The notes under the pieces are model-generated. The model ran no database searches. It saw nothing but the letters and a program-made list of their open reading frames with translations, and had not been told where the DNA came from. 51,790 nt of DNA. Origin: HGM04593 sp045646965. GTDB lineage: Bacteria; Bacteroidota; Bacteroidia; Bacteroidales; Bacteroidaceae. The stretch covers positions 1 through 51,790 of the forward strand of contig JAZRLR010000017.1 in assembly GCA_045646965.1 (NCBI GenBank). Direction: 5' to 3'. Positions 1 to 9,277 of the stretch are shown here, one piece after another (within the stretch, counting starts at the first letter, position 1; each line of letters opens with the position of its first letter). Position numbers and translations under genes: made by a program.

Positions 1-1146
1 CTTAACGCCCTCTCCACAAATGCCGTCTTCAACCTGCTGTTCTTCCTGCTGCTCGTATTGTTCGGAGCATCCTTCCTCGGCGGATTCGAGCTTACACTCC
101 CCTCGTCGTGGACAAACAAAGTAGACGACAAGGCAGGAAGCACCACAGGACTTTTAAGCATATTCCTGATGGCATTCACCCTGTCGCTTGTTTCATTCTC
201 TTGCACAGGTCCCATCATAGGATTCCTGCTTGTGGAGGTCTCTGTGACAGGCTCGCTCTTCGGCCCTGCTGTGGGTATGCTTGGCTTTGCACTTGCTCTT
301 GCGTTGCCTTTTACACTCTTTGCGCTCTTCCCTACATTGCTCAAGCAGGCTCCCCGCTCGGGTGGTTGGATGAATACCATAAAGGTGGTGCTCGGCTTTG
401 TGGAGATTGCCTTTGCCTTGAAGTTCTTCTCGGTGGCCGACCTTGCATACGGCTGGCGTCTGCTCGACCGTGAGACCTTCCTTGCCATTTGGATTATCCT
501 CTTTGCGCTCCTCGGTCTCTACCTGCTCAATATAATCCGTTTCCCCCACGACGACACAGAGGAGAAAAGCACATCGGTTCCCAAATTCTTTGTGGCACTT
601 GCCTCGCTTGCCTTTGCCGTGTATATGGTACCCGGTTTGTGGGGTGCGCCCTGTAAGGCTGTGAGCGCATTCGCTCCTCCTATGTGGACACAGGATTTCA
701 GCCTCTATGCCAACGAGGTACACCCTGCAAGTGACGACTACGAGGAGGGTATGGCCAAGGCTCGTCAGCTGGGTAAGCCCGCGCTGCTCGATTTTACAGG
801 CTATGGCTGTGTGAACTGCCGTAATATGGAGTCTTCGGTGTGGAGCGACGACCGCGTGGCCGATGCTTTGCGCAACGACTATGTGCTCATATCTCTCTTT
901 GTCGATGACAAGACACCCCTCCCCGAGGTTATCGAGGTGAACGAGCAGGGTGCAGTGCGCAAGTTGCGCACCGTGGGCGACAAGTGGAGCTACCTGCAGC
1001 GTCACAAGTTCGGTGCCAACGCACAGCCCTTCTATGTGCCCGTGGATAACGAGGGTAACCCCTTGGCCGGCTCCTACTCATTCGACCTTGACGCCGACGC
1101 CTATCTCAAGTTCTTGAAACAGGGTGTCGAGAATTATAAGAAATAA
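1..1146 (+). CDS. Thiol:disulfide interchange protein DsbD-like, 5'-truncated by the window edge
   Basis: The reading frame is open from base 1, so only the last 381 residues are present and the N-terminal region lies outside the window. The first part is a bundle of hydrophobic segments containing the FSCTGPIIG motif, which matches the membrane-embedded cysteine of the DsbD/CcdA core. The last ~130 residues form a periplasmic thioredoxin fold with the redox motif GCVNC at about 808-822. DsbD-family proteins pass electrons from cytoplasmic thioredoxin through the membrane to periplasmic disulfide partners. The gene ends 57 nt before the next one. Family assignment is firm; the exact physiological partner is not visible. 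Confidence 0.9.
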   Translation, partial: LNALSTNAVFNLLFFLLLVLFGASFLGGFELTLPSSWTNKVDDKAGSTTGLLSIFLMAFTLSLVSFSCTGPIIGFLLVEVSVTGSLFGPAVGMLGFALALALPFTLFALFPTLLKQAPRSGGWMNTIKVVLGFVEIAFALKFFSVADLAYGWRLLDRETFLAIWIILFALLGLYLLNIIRFPHDDTEEKSTSVPKFFVALASLAFAVYMVPGLWGAPCKAVSAFAPPMWTQDFSLYANEVHPASDDYEEGMAKARQLGKPALLDFTGYGCVNCRNMESSVWSDDRVADALRNDYVLISLFVDDKTPLPEVIEVNEQGAVRKLRTVGDKWSYLQRHKFGANAQPFYVPVDNEGNPLAGSYSFDLDADAYLKFLKQGVENYKK

Positions 1147-1203
1147 CAGTTTTTTGTAAAATAGTAAAAAGCCTTGTTGCAGCTTTTATGCAGCTAACCG
1201 ACT

Positions 1204-2712
1204 ATGAACGAAACATCACTTTTCAGGTGGGTATTAAATAGCAGAGTAAAGAAGATAGAAAAGTATGCCACCGAAGCGGAGAAAATACAGCGCGATGTGC
1301 TCAAAAGATTGATTTCAACCGCCTCGGGCACCGAGTGGGGTATAAAACACAACTACGCCTCTATTTCGAACTACGAGAAATTTGCCTCGGCAGTTGAGGT
1401 GCAGAACTACGAAACCCTCAAAGGTTACATCGACCGTATGCGCCACGGCGAGAAAGATATCTTGTGGAAAGGCGGTTGCAAATGGTATGCAAAGTCGTCG
1501 GGTACAACCAACGACAAGAGCAAGTTTATCCCTGTAACGCCCGCCGGCCTCCAGAACGCTCACTACAAAGGCGGTGCCGACGTAGTGGCACTCTATCTTG
1601 CCAATAACCCGCAGAGCCGTATGTTCAGCGGCAAGGGACTTATCCTGGGTGGTAGCCACGCGCCCAACTATAACCTGCAGGGCAGCCTCGTGGGCGATTT
1701 GAGCGCAATTCTCATAGAGAACTGCAACCCCCTTGTGAACGCAGTGCGTGTGCCTCACAAGTCGATTGCGCTGTTGAGCGACTTCGAGGAGAAGATGGAC
1801 AAGATAGCCCGCGCAACCTGCGACAAGAATGTGACAAACCTCTCGGGTGTCCCCTCGTGGATGATGGCTGTGCTCAAGCATATGCTCAAGATAACAGGCA
1901 AGAACAGTGTAGAGGAGTTGTGGCCCAATCTCGAGGTCTTCTTCCACGGAGGAGTGGCCTTTACTCCCTATCGCGAGCAGTATTTGCAGCTCATCCGTAA
2001 GCCCGATATGAAATATATGGAGACATATAATGCCAGCGAGGGCTTCTTCGGTATACAGAACGACCCCGCCGATTCCGCGATGATGCTTATGATAGACTAT
2101 GATGTGTTCTACGAGTTCATTCCCTTCGAGGACATCGACTCGCCCAACCCCCGCGTTCTTCCTTTGTGGGAGGTAGAGGTTGGCAAGAACTATGCTATGC
2201 TCATAAGCACCTCTTGCGGTTTGTGGCGTTATATGATTGGTGACACGGTGCGCTTTATGAGCAAAGACCCCTATAAAATTGTTATATCGGGGCGCACAAA
2301 GCACTTTATCAACGCTTTCGGTGAGGAACTCATTGTAGACAACGCCGAGAAGGGCTTGAAAAAGGCGTGTGAGGAGACTGGTGCACAGGTGTCGGAATAC
2401 ACGGCTGCTCCCGTCTTTATGGATGCCAATGCGCAGTGCCGTCACCAGTGGCTCATAGAGTTCTCCAAAGAGCCCGACTCTGTAGAGCGCTTTGCCGAGA
2501 TACTCGACACCACGCTGCAACAGATAAACTCCGACTATGAGGCGAAAAGATATAAGAATATCACTCTGCAGCCCCTGGAGATTGTGGTGGCGCGCAAGAA
2601 CCTCTTCAACGATTGGCTCAAGAGTAAAGGTAAGCTGGGTGGCCAGCACAAGGTGCCCCGTTTGAGCAACAGCCGTCAGTATATAGAGGATATGATGTCG
2701 TTTAATAAATAA
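1204..2712 (+). CDS. GH3-like acyl-adenylate/amide synthetase family protein
   Basis: This 502-residue protein matches the bacterial GH3 auxin-responsive-promoter family, which belongs to the acyl-adenylating superfamily. Visible motifs are the nucleotide-binding SSGTTNDKSKFIP loop near residue 98, YNASEGFFG near 276-284, and LWRYMIGDTVRF near 340-351, the equivalent of the adenylate-forming YRxGD motif. Plant members conjugate amino acids to hormones; the bacterial substrate is unknown. It has no signal peptide and is probably cytosolic. Only 5 nt separate it from the following lipoprotein gene, so the two are probably co-transcribed. Confidence 0.88.
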   Translation: MNETSLFRWVLNSRVKKIEKYATEAEKIQRDVLKRLISTASGTEWGIKHNYASISNYEKFASAVEVQNYETLKGYIDRMRHGEKDILWKGGCKWYAKSSGTTNDKSKFIPVTPAGLQNAHYKGGADVVALYLANNPQSRMFSGKGLILGGSHAPNYNLQGSLVGDLSAILIENCNPLVNAVRVPHKSIALLSDFEEKMDKIARATCDKNVTNLSGVPSWMMAVLKHMLKITGKNSVEELWPNLEVFFHGGVAFTPYREQYLQLIRKPDMKYMETYNASEGFFGIQNDPADSAMMLMIDYDVFYEFIPFEDIDSPNPRVLPLWEVEVGKNYAMLISTSCGLWRYMIGDTVRFMSKDPYKIVISGRTKHFINAFGEELIVDNAEKGLKKACEETGAQVSEYTAAPVFMDANAQCRHQWLIEFSKEPDSVERFAEILDTTLQQINSDYEAKRYKNITLQPLEIVVARKNLFNDWLKSKGKLGGQHKVPRLSNSRQYIEDMMSFNK

Positions 2713-2717
2713 GTAAA

Positions 2718-4637
2718 ATGTCGATAAAAAAGATAATTTTTTCTCTCTTTACAACGGCCCTTTTGGCGGCCTGTGCAAGTATGGGACGCCCCGACGGTGG
2801 CCCCTACGACGAGGACGCGCCCGTGTTTGTGGGCGGCATCCCCTCGCCCTATGCCACAAATGTGACCGACGGCCGAATTGTACTCGAGTTCGACGAGAAT
2901 ATCCGTCTTGAGAATGCCTTTGAGAAGGTGGTTATATCGCCCCCGCAGCTTGAGCAGCCCCAGATAAAGTATAGCGGAAAGAGAATAACCGTGCAGCTGC
3001 AGGACTCGCTTATCCCCAATACCACATACTCCATCGACTTCAACGATGCGATAGTAGATAATAACGAGGGCAACCCGCTTGTGAATTTCTCTTATGTCTT
3101 TTCAACGGGTTCCACCGTCGATACCCTCGGCGTGTCGGGAACGGTGCTCAATGCTGCCGACCTCGAGCCTATAAAAGGTATTCTTGTGGGCCTGCACCCC
3201 GCAGCCGACGACTCTGCTTTTGTCACAAAGCCCTTTGTGCGTGTGGCGCGCACCGACAGCCGCGGACGATTCACCATAAAAGGTGTCGCAGCAGGGGAGT
3301 ACAAGGTCTATGCCCTTTCCGATGTAAACGGTAACTATCTCTTCGACCAGAAGAGCGAGGCCATTGCGTTTGATGACAATGTGATTACGCCCCGTGCCGT
3401 GCGCAGTTTCCGCAACGACACCGTGTGGCGCGACAGCCTCACCATAGACACCGTGCGTTCTGTGGAGTACACACACTACTATCCCGACAACATTGTGCTG
3501 CGTGCTTTTAAAGAGAATTTTTTCACTCAATATCTTATGAAATACCCTCGTTTGCAGCATAGTAACTTCACACTCTATTTCTCGGCTCCAAACAGCGAGC
3601 TGCCCAAGGTAGAGGGGCTTAATTTCGACGCTGCCGACGCCTATATCCTCGAGGCAAACGCCACACAGGACACCTTGCGCTATTGGTTCAAGGACAGCGC
3701 GGTGTATTATATGGACACGCTCAAGATGGCCGTGACATATAACGTGCCCGACTCTATGCTTTTGCCCGTTCCGCGCACCGACACGCTTTATGTGACGTCG
3801 AAGAAACGCCGCGAGACAGTGCTCAAGGAGGAGGCCGAGGCCTACGAAAAGGAGAAAAAGAAATTCCTGAAGAAGGCAAAGAAAAGCAAAGACTATGACG
3901 AGGAGAACCCTCCCGTGTTTGTGCCGCGTGTGAAGCCCCTGCCGTTAAAGATTAACGCAAGTATCTCTATGGACATAAACACCGACCTTAAAATCTCTTT
4001 CGAAGAGCCTCTGGCCGCAGCAGAGACATCGTATATACATCTTATGCGTGTAAAGGATTCGGTGGCCACACCCATTCCTTTTGTCTTTGAGCAAAGCAAA
4101 ACCAAGCTGCGCGAGTACTATATCTATGCAGAGTGGCGTCCCGAGGAGAAGTACAGCCTGGTCATAGACTCGGCGGCTTTCACAGGGCTCTATGGCGCAA
4201 CGTCAGACAAGGTGGAGCGTGAGATAGCCTTCCGCTCGCTCGACGATTACGCCGTACTCTATCTCACCATTCCCCGCACGGGCAACGACGCCGTGGTGCA
4301 GCTTGTCAATTCGGGTGGCGGGGTAGCTGCGTCGCAGCGCACACAGGGCGGTAAATGCGCCTTCTTCTTTATTCAGCCTGGCAAATACTCGCTGCGTCTC
4401 TTTATCGACTCAAACAAGAACGGCAAATGGGATACAGGCCTTTACGAGGAGGCACTGCAGCCCGAGCAACTCTTTTATTATCCGCATATCCTCGACCTGC
4501 GCGCCCTCTTTGAGTATGAGCAGGACGACTGGGATATAACGGCTCCGCTGGAAAAACAAAAGCCCCTTGAGGTGACAAAGCAGAAACCCGACGAGGAACG
4601 TAAGAAAATGAATCGTAACGCTACACGAAAATTTTGA
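2718..4637 (+). CDS. Big_5 (SbsA-like Ig) domain lipoprotein
   Basis: A 639-residue predicted lipoprotein whose N-terminal hydrophobic segment ends in the lipobox LAAC, with the lipidated cysteine at residue 19. Residues ~34-133 fit a Bacterial Ig-like domain 5 (PFAKVV-type start, ending in YVFSTG). Residues ~137-215 resemble a carboxypeptidase-regulatory-like beta-sandwich (GRFTIKGVAAGEYKVYALSD). A Lys/Glu-rich stretch lies around 370-395. Proteins of this layout are common in Bacteroidales and are probably anchored to the cell envelope; their function is unknown. The stop codon shares one base with the next start (TGATG), showing tight coupling to the DUF3108 gene. Confidence 0.85.
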   Translation: MSIKKIIFSLFTTALLAACASMGRPDGGPYDEDAPVFVGGIPSPYATNVTDGRIVLEFDENIRLENAFEKVVISPPQLEQPQIKYSGKRITVQLQDSLIPNTTYSIDFNDAIVDNNEGNPLVNFSYVFSTGSTVDTLGVSGTVLNAADLEPIKGILVGLHPAADDSAFVTKPFVRVARTDSRGRFTIKGVAAGEYKVYALSDVNGNYLFDQKSEAIAFDDNVITPRAVRSFRNDTVWRDSLTIDTVRSVEYTHYYPDNIVLRAFKENFFTQYLMKYPRLQHSNFTLYFSAPNSELPKVEGLNFDAADAYILEANATQDTLRYWFKDSAVYYMDTLKMAVTYNVPDSMLLPVPRTDTLYVTSKKRRETVLKEEAEAYEKEKKKFLKKAKKSKDYDEENPPVFVPRVKPLPLKINASISMDINTDLKISFEEPLAAAETSYIHLMRVKDSVATPIPFVFEQSKTKLREYYIYAEWRPEEKYSLVIDSAAFTGLYGATSDKVEREIAFRSLDDYAVLYLTIPRTGNDAVVQLVNSGGGVAASQRTQGGKCAFFFIQPGKYSLRLFIDSNKNGKWDTGLYEEALQPEQLFYYPHILDLRALFEYEQDDWDITAPLEKQKPLEVTKQKPDEERKKMNRNATRKF

Positions 4638-5458
4638 TGACTATGATGAGAAAGATGGCTCTGCTTGTCTTGCTATGCGCTCTTTTGCAGCCGCTTGCAG
4701 CAGTTAATATAAAGAAAAAGCCGGCATACAAGGCCGGGGAGACACTTGAATGTGTCTTCTATTTCAACTGGAAATTTATATGGGTGAAGGCGGGTGGTGC
4801 CCGTCTCATAATACGAGACACGCTCTATAACAACCAAAAGGCGCAGTATATGTCGCTCTTGAGCTCGACCAATGAAACAGCCGACGCGTTCCTGAAGATG
4901 CGCGATACCCTCACCACCATATATGTGCCCGGTGAGGCACGCCCTCTCTATTACCGCAAGGTGTCGGTGCAGGGAAAGCACAACTACATAAACGAGGCGT
5001 GGTACAACTATCTGCCCGACGGTAAGGTGGCTCTCAAACAGCATTACAAACGCGACGGGCGTGAGTCTGTTTTCAGAAACGATACTTGCGTCGGCGAGGT
5101 CTACGATATGATGAGTATGCTTGCATACGCTCGCACTTTCGATTACTCCAAGTTCAAGCCGGGGCAACGCATCACCTATCCCATAGCCACCGGCCGCAGG
5201 GTAGAGGAGCAGCGCCTAGTCTATCGTGGCAAGAAACGTGTAAAGTCGAACGACGAGCTCGAATATGACTGCCTCGAAATATCGCTTGTGAAACTCGACT
5301 CAAAAGGCAAGGAAAACACAATTATAAATTTCTTTGTCACCGACGACGAGAATCACCTGCCGGTTCTTCTCGACCTTGCCCTAAACTTCGGCTCGGCCAA
5401 GGCGCGTCTCTCCAAATACGACGGCCTGCTCTATCCTCTCGTTCCGGCAAAGAATTGA
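4637..5458 (+). CDS. DUF3108 domain protein, exported
   Basis: Predicted exported protein of about 273 residues with an N-terminal signal peptide (MALLVLLCALLQPLAAV). The rest, rich in beta strands and with AGETLECVFYFNWKFIWVKAG near the start, fits the DUF3108 family of periplasmic proteins of unknown function. ATG codons at 4637, 4643 and 4646 are all possible starts; 4637 overlaps the upstream stop by one base and is chosen for that reason. It is the last gene of the unit and is followed by a strong terminator. Confidence 0.82.
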   Translation: MTMMRKMALLVLLCALLQPLAAVNIKKKPAYKAGETLECVFYFNWKFIWVKAGGARLIIRDTLYNNQKAQYMSLLSSTNETADAFLKMRDTLTTIYVPGEARPLYYRKVSVQGKHNYINEAWYNYLPDGKVALKQHYKRDGRESVFRNDTCVGEVYDMMSMLAYARTFDYSKFKPGQRITYPIATGRRVEEQRLVYRGKKRVKSNDELEYDCLEISLVKLDSKGKENTIINFFVTDDENHLPVLLDLALNFGSAKARLSKYDGLLYPLVPAKN

Positions 5459-5480
5459 TGCGACAGAGTCTTTATAAAAT

Positions 5481-5514
5481 AAAATAGGATATGCCATAGG
5501 GCATATCCTATTTT
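5481..5514. terminator. Bidirectional terminator between DUF3108 gene and thrA
   Basis: A perfect 15-bp inverted repeat (5481-5495 and 5500-5514) with a 4-nt loop. The arms are A-rich on the left and T-rich on the right, so each strand reads as stem followed by U-rich sequence. It lies between the converging DUF3108 and thrA genes. Confidence 0.9.
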
Positions 5515-5535
5515 ATTTATATAAGGTGTATTGTA

Positions 5536-7974
5536 TTAAATATTTGCAATGCGCATAATATCGGCAAATACTCCCGCTGCGGTAACACTCGCTCCTGCGC
5601 CATATCCCTTTATGAGCATAGGATACTCCTTGTAGCGCTCGGTGTTGAGCATAATGATATTATTACTTCCCTCGAGGTTGTAGAAGGGGTGTTTCTCGTC
5701 TACCTTGCACAGTGACACAGAGCCCTTGCCGTTCTCGAGCTTGGCAATGAAACGCCAATGCATCTTCTCGGCTTCGAGCTGTTTGCGCTCCTCTTCGAAC
5801 TTCTCGTTGAGTTCGGGAAGGCGTGACCAGAAGTTGTCGAGAGAGCCCTCGAAGAGCTCGTTGGGTATAAAGAGGTTGGCCTCAACCTCCTCCTGCTCAA
5901 TCTTGTATCCTGCCTCGCGCGCAAGGATAACGAGCTTGCGTATAACGTCCTTTCCGCAGAGGTCGATACGGGGGTCGGGCTCGCTGTATCCGTTCTCCTT
6001 GGCAAGACGTACAGCCTCGCTCATAGGTACCTCCTCGCTCAATACGTTGAAGATGAAGTTAAGCGTTCCGCTGAGCACTGCCTCTATTTTCAGAATCTTG
6101 TCGCCGCTGTTTATAAGGTCGTTTATTGTGTTTATAACGGGAAGGCCCGCTCCTACGTTTGTCTCAAACAGGTATTTGATATTGCGCTGGCGTGCAATGT
6201 GTTTGAGGTTGCTGTATGTCTCATAGTCGCTTGACGCTGCAATTTTATTGGCCGCCACAACCGAAATGTTGTGCGAGAGCAGGTCGGCATAGAGCGATGC
6301 CACCTCGCCGTTTGCGGTACAATCGACAAACACCGAGTTGAAGATGTTCATATCTATAATCTCCTCACGCAGTTTGTAAATGTCGCTCTCCTTGCTTGCG
6401 GCAAGCGCCTCACGGTAGTTTGTGAGACACAAGCCATCGCGGTCGAATATTGCGTGACGGCTGTTGGCTATACCCACGATATTGAGCATAAGGCCGTGCT
6501 CTTTCTTGAGTGTCTCCTGCTGCGATGCAATCTGCTCTATGAGGCTGCTGCCCACGGTTCCAATACCGCAGATGAAGAGGTTGAGCACCTTGTATTCAGA
6601 CAAGAAGAAAGAGTCGTGAATTACATTGAGGGTTTTGCGCAACTGCTCGTCTTTCACTACAAACGACACGTTGGTCTCCTGTGCTCCCTGCGCACACGCT
6701 ACCACGTTTATACCGTTGCGGCCGAGTGTCTGGAAGAGCTTGCCTATGATACCGGGGGTGTGGCGCATATTCTCGCCTACGATAGCTACGGTAGAAAGGT
6801 CGGTCTGTGCTGTCACAGCCTCCATCATACCCATCGCAATCTCTTTGTGGAACTCCTCGTTGAGCACGGCGCAGGCCTTTTGTGCGTCAATGTGGCGTAT
6901 GCCGAGCGAGGTGCTGTTCTCCGACGAAGCCTGTGCCACGAAGAAAACGCTGATATCGGCGTCGGCAAGTGCACGGAAGATGCGGTGGTTCACACCTACC
7001 ACTCCCACCATACCAAGGCCCTGCACGGTGAGCAGGTCGGTGTCGCTGATACTTGATATACCCTTGATTATGCGCTCCTTGTCGCCGCACTCGGTGCTTA
7101 TGATTGTGCCTGCACCGTCGGGGTTGAAGGTGTTGCGTATCTTTATGGGGATATTTGCCTTGAATACGGGGTATATAGTGGGCGGATATACGACTTTTGC
7201 ACCGAAGTTACAGAGCTCGGTGGCTTCTACATAGCTCAATTGATTGATTGTGTAGGCCGAGTTGATTACCTTGGGGTCGGCTGTCATAAAACCATCGACG
7301 TCGGTCCATATCTCGAGCATATTTGCCTTGAGGGCTGCGGCGAGTATGGCTGCGGTGTAGTCGGAGCCGCCGCGTCCGAGGTTTGTAGTATCTCCGCTCT
7401 CTTTGTCCGACGATATGAAGCCGGGCGCAACAACTATTCTGTCGTTGTGTGTCGAGAAGTATTCCTGAATGAGTTTCTCGGTGGCCTCGTCGGCAAGAAT
7501 ATATTTGTGGTGCTTTGTCTCGGTTTTTATGTATTTGCGCGAGTTGAAACGTACCGCGCCGTCGATGAGCGCTGTCACAATGCGGCTCGAGAGTCTCTCT
7601 CCGTAGCTCACTATGGTAGCCTCGGTTTTGGGTGTGGTGTTGTTTATGAGCGACAATCCCAGGTAGATGTTCTGCAACTGGTTCAAGAGGTTGTCTACAT
7701 CCTGCAACAGCTTGCCGCGTTTCTCCTCGTCACTTATGACTGCGTAAATCATATCGTGGTGTCTTGCCACGAGAGCCTGAAACTCGTCGTTGAAAGCCTC
7801 GTCGCCTGCCACGGCCATCTTTGATATCTTTATAAGTTTGTCGGTGACGCCGCCAAGAGCCGACACCACCACAATCACCTGCTCGCTTTTTGCTGCATCC
7901 TCTACAATGTTCTTGAGGTTAAGAATGCTGTTTACGGAACCCACCGAGGTTCCGCCAAATTTCATTATCTTCAT
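5536..7974 (-). CDS. thrA: Bifunctional aspartokinase / homoserine dehydrogenase
   Basis: An 812-residue fusion enzyme catalysing the first step (aspartate phosphorylation) and third step (aspartate semialdehyde to homoserine) of the threonine/methionine branch. The N terminus is the aspartokinase KFGGTSVGS phosphate loop. The central region holds the ACT regulatory domains. The C-terminal half has the NAD(P)-binding GIGTVGSSL motif and the homoserine dehydrogenase core. The frame can be read 19 codons further upstream from a TTG, but ATG at 7974 gives the conserved MKIMKFGG start and the usual family length of about 811. A promoter and a leader hairpin lie upstream. Confidence 0.96.
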   Translation of the reverse strand: MKIMKFGGTSVGSVNSILNLKNIVEDAAKSEQVIVVVSALGGVTDKLIKISKMAVAGDEAFNDEFQALVARHHDMIYAVISDEEKRGKLLQDVDNLLNQLQNIYLGLSLINNTTPKTEATIVSYGERLSSRIVTALIDGAVRFNSRKYIKTETKHHKYILADEATEKLIQEYFSTHNDRIVVAPGFISSDKESGDTTNLGRGGSDYTAAILAAALKANMLEIWTDVDGFMTADPKVINSAYTINQLSYVEATELCNFGAKVVYPPTIYPVFKANIPIKIRNTFNPDGAGTIISTECGDKERIIKGISSISDTDLLTVQGLGMVGVVGVNHRIFRALADADISVFFVAQASSENSTSLGIRHIDAQKACAVLNEEFHKEIAMGMMEAVTAQTDLSTVAIVGENMRHTPGIIGKLFQTLGRNGINVVACAQGAQETNVSFVVKDEQLRKTLNVIHDSFFLSEYKVLNLFICGIGTVGSSLIEQIASQQETLKKEHGLMLNIVGIANSRHAIFDRDGLCLTNYREALAASKESDIYKLREEIIDMNIFNSVFVDCTANGEVASLYADLLSHNISVVAANKIAASSDYETYSNLKHIARQRNIKYLFETNVGAGLPVINTINDLINSGDKILKIEAVLSGTLNFIFNVLSEEVPMSEAVRLAKENGYSEPDPRIDLCGKDVIRKLVILAREAGYKIEQEEVEANLFIPNELFEGSLDNFWSRLPELNEKFEEERKQLEAEKMHWRFIAKLENGKGSVSLCKVDEKHPFYNLEGSNNIIMLNTERYKEYPMLIKGYGAGASVTAAGVFADIMRIANI

Positions 7975-7997
7975 CTTTTGTTGTTCTGTATGTTGGG

Positions 7998-8033
7998 CCT
8001 CGCCTGTTTTGCCGTCTCGCGGAGCAGGCAAGG
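7998..8033 (-). promoter_or_regulatory. thrA 5' leader hairpin
   Basis: On the minus strand, CCTTGCCTG (8025-8033) pairs with CAGGCGAGG (7998-8006), giving 9 bp with one U.G, about 24 nt before the thrA ATG. The same TTGCC can instead pair with a downstream GGCAA, so two exclusive folds exist. No run of U follows. A regulatory role is inference. Confidence 0.35.
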
Positions 8034-8068
8034 AGGTATTGACTATATCTGTTTATTAAATAAGGTTG

Positions 8069-8099
8069 CAAAGGTATGAACTTTAAACTAAAAAGCAAA
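8069..8099 (-). promoter_or_regulatory. Promoter of thrA
   Basis: On the minus strand TTTG (8096-8099), 19 nt, then TACCTTTG (8069-8076) fits the Bacteroidota -33/-7 consensus exactly. It lies about 95 nt upstream of the thrA start. Confidence 0.75.
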
Positions 8100-8139
8100 A
8101 AAATAGCCGCTAAAATAAAACTTTGTATAGTTCTCTCTT

Positions 8140-9153
8140 TCAGGCAAATTGCGGAATCTCCACAAGGCTCTCCTCGAGGGGTATGTGCTGCGCCTTGTAT
8201 CGCCCGTGTGTGGGGATGTAGTTTCGCGCTATTTCAAAGTTTAGTTTGCTCAAGAAACTGTGCCTTATGAGCGAGAGATTCTTGTGCAGAGGGTTCTCGG
8301 CAGGGTTGGTCACGGCTGTCATAAGGCGGTTTATCACGCTGGGGTTTTGCCTGCCCGACACGCTGCAGTATATGCGGCGCATTTCATCGGCGTAATTGCT
8401 TATCTCCTTGAGCACTATGCCTTCGGGGTGTCGCAGCAGCAGTATGTAGAGGGCCTTGGGCAGGGGGCCGAGCTTTATCTCTATCTGTGGGTATAGCGGC
8501 AGAGTGATGTCGTATTTCTCGTCTATTTTTATGGGGCTTATGGTTGTGTCTCTTTCGGGGAGGATGTTCTGCGCAAGGAGCTCCGTCTCCACATACAGGC
8601 TGTCGTCCCACGGCGTCTCCTGCTCTTCGGGCGCGAGGGTTGCGCCCTCGGGCATACGGTAGATGTATTCCCTTTTGCGGGAGGGTATGTAGATGCGGGT
8701 TATGGTGCTGTCGGAACGGTTGCGCTCGTTTCTTACAACCTTTTTAAGATATTTGTATATCTCTTTTGCAAAGGTGCCGTTTGCATTGGGGATGCTTTCT
8801 TTGTATAGCACATCGACAGCCTCCCAATCATCGTTTAAGGTGTTGTAGGTCACATAAATGAACTGGCCGTATTTTCTCTGCTCTTTGTATCGACGCACTC
8901 TCCTCTCGAGCCCTGCGGGGGTGAGCGTGGGTTCCTGTCGCAGTATAAGGCTTTCGAGCGAGTTTAGCCCAAACGGGGTTATGCCAATTATCTGCACACT
9001 ATTGCACTCGGTGCCGTAGCCTTTTAAATACTTTTTTATCTTTTCCCTGTTCTCCCTCACAAAATCATTGACGGCGCTGTCGCTGCCGTCGATGTAAAAG
9101 AGACTGCCTTCGCTTTTAAAATATATGCTCGAAACGACCGATTCTCTCTCCAT
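8140..9153 (-). CDS. Conserved hypothetical protein, function not recognised
   Basis: A 337-residue, highly charged, soluble protein without signal peptide or membrane segment. The C-terminal third (about residues 225-325) contains the pattern PLPKALYILLLRHPEGI, then KEI-SNY-DEM, then several short helices. I associate this pattern from memory with a recurrent Bacteroidota domain of unknown role, but I cannot confirm a family name. The N-terminal part is unrecognised. It sits between thrA and the divergent menA-like gene and is transcribed away from the latter. No catalytic motif is visible, and a regulatory or DNA-associated role would be speculation. Confidence 0.75.
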   Translation of the reverse strand: MERESVVSSIYFKSEGSLFYIDGSDSAVNDFVRENREKIKKYLKGYGTECNSVQIIGITPFGLNSLESLILRQEPTLTPAGLERRVRRYKEQRKYGQFIYVTYNTLNDDWEAVDVLYKESIPNANGTFAKEIYKYLKKVVRNERNRSDSTITRIYIPSRKREYIYRMPEGATLAPEEQETPWDDSLYVETELLAQNILPERDTTISPIKIDEKYDITLPLYPQIEIKLGPLPKALYILLLRHPEGIVLKEISNYADEMRRIYCSVSGRQNPSVINRLMTAVTNPAENPLHKNLSLIRHSFLSKLNFEIARNYIPTHGRYKAQHIPLEESLVEIPQFA

Positions 9154-9205
9154 AGCTCGTGACTCTTATTATATGCTTTATAATGAGCGAAATTAAATAA
9201 TTTTA

Positions 9206-9235
9206 TTGATATAAAAAATAAAATGTGTATCTTTG
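9206..9235 (+). promoter_or_regulatory. Promoter of the menA-like gene
   Basis: TTG (9206-9208), 19 nt, TATCTTTG (9228-9235) matches the Bacteroidota promoter consensus, 42 nt before the ATG. Confidence 0.75.
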
Positions 9236-9277
9236 TTGCTTGTACAGTATTAACTAAATCAACTAAATTTAAACAAA

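Noticed and set aside
1315..2649. Long antisense open frame opposite the GH3-like gene, and similar ones opposite GH20, metA and the FAD oxidoreductase
   Set aside because: These are explained by the codon bias of the real genes; the translations are Cys/His/Arg-rich low-complexity sequence without motifs.
7975..8031. N-terminal extension of ThrA from a TTG codon
   Set aside because: It overlaps the leader hairpin, is not like the conserved MKxMKFGG start, and would make the enzyme longer than the family norm.
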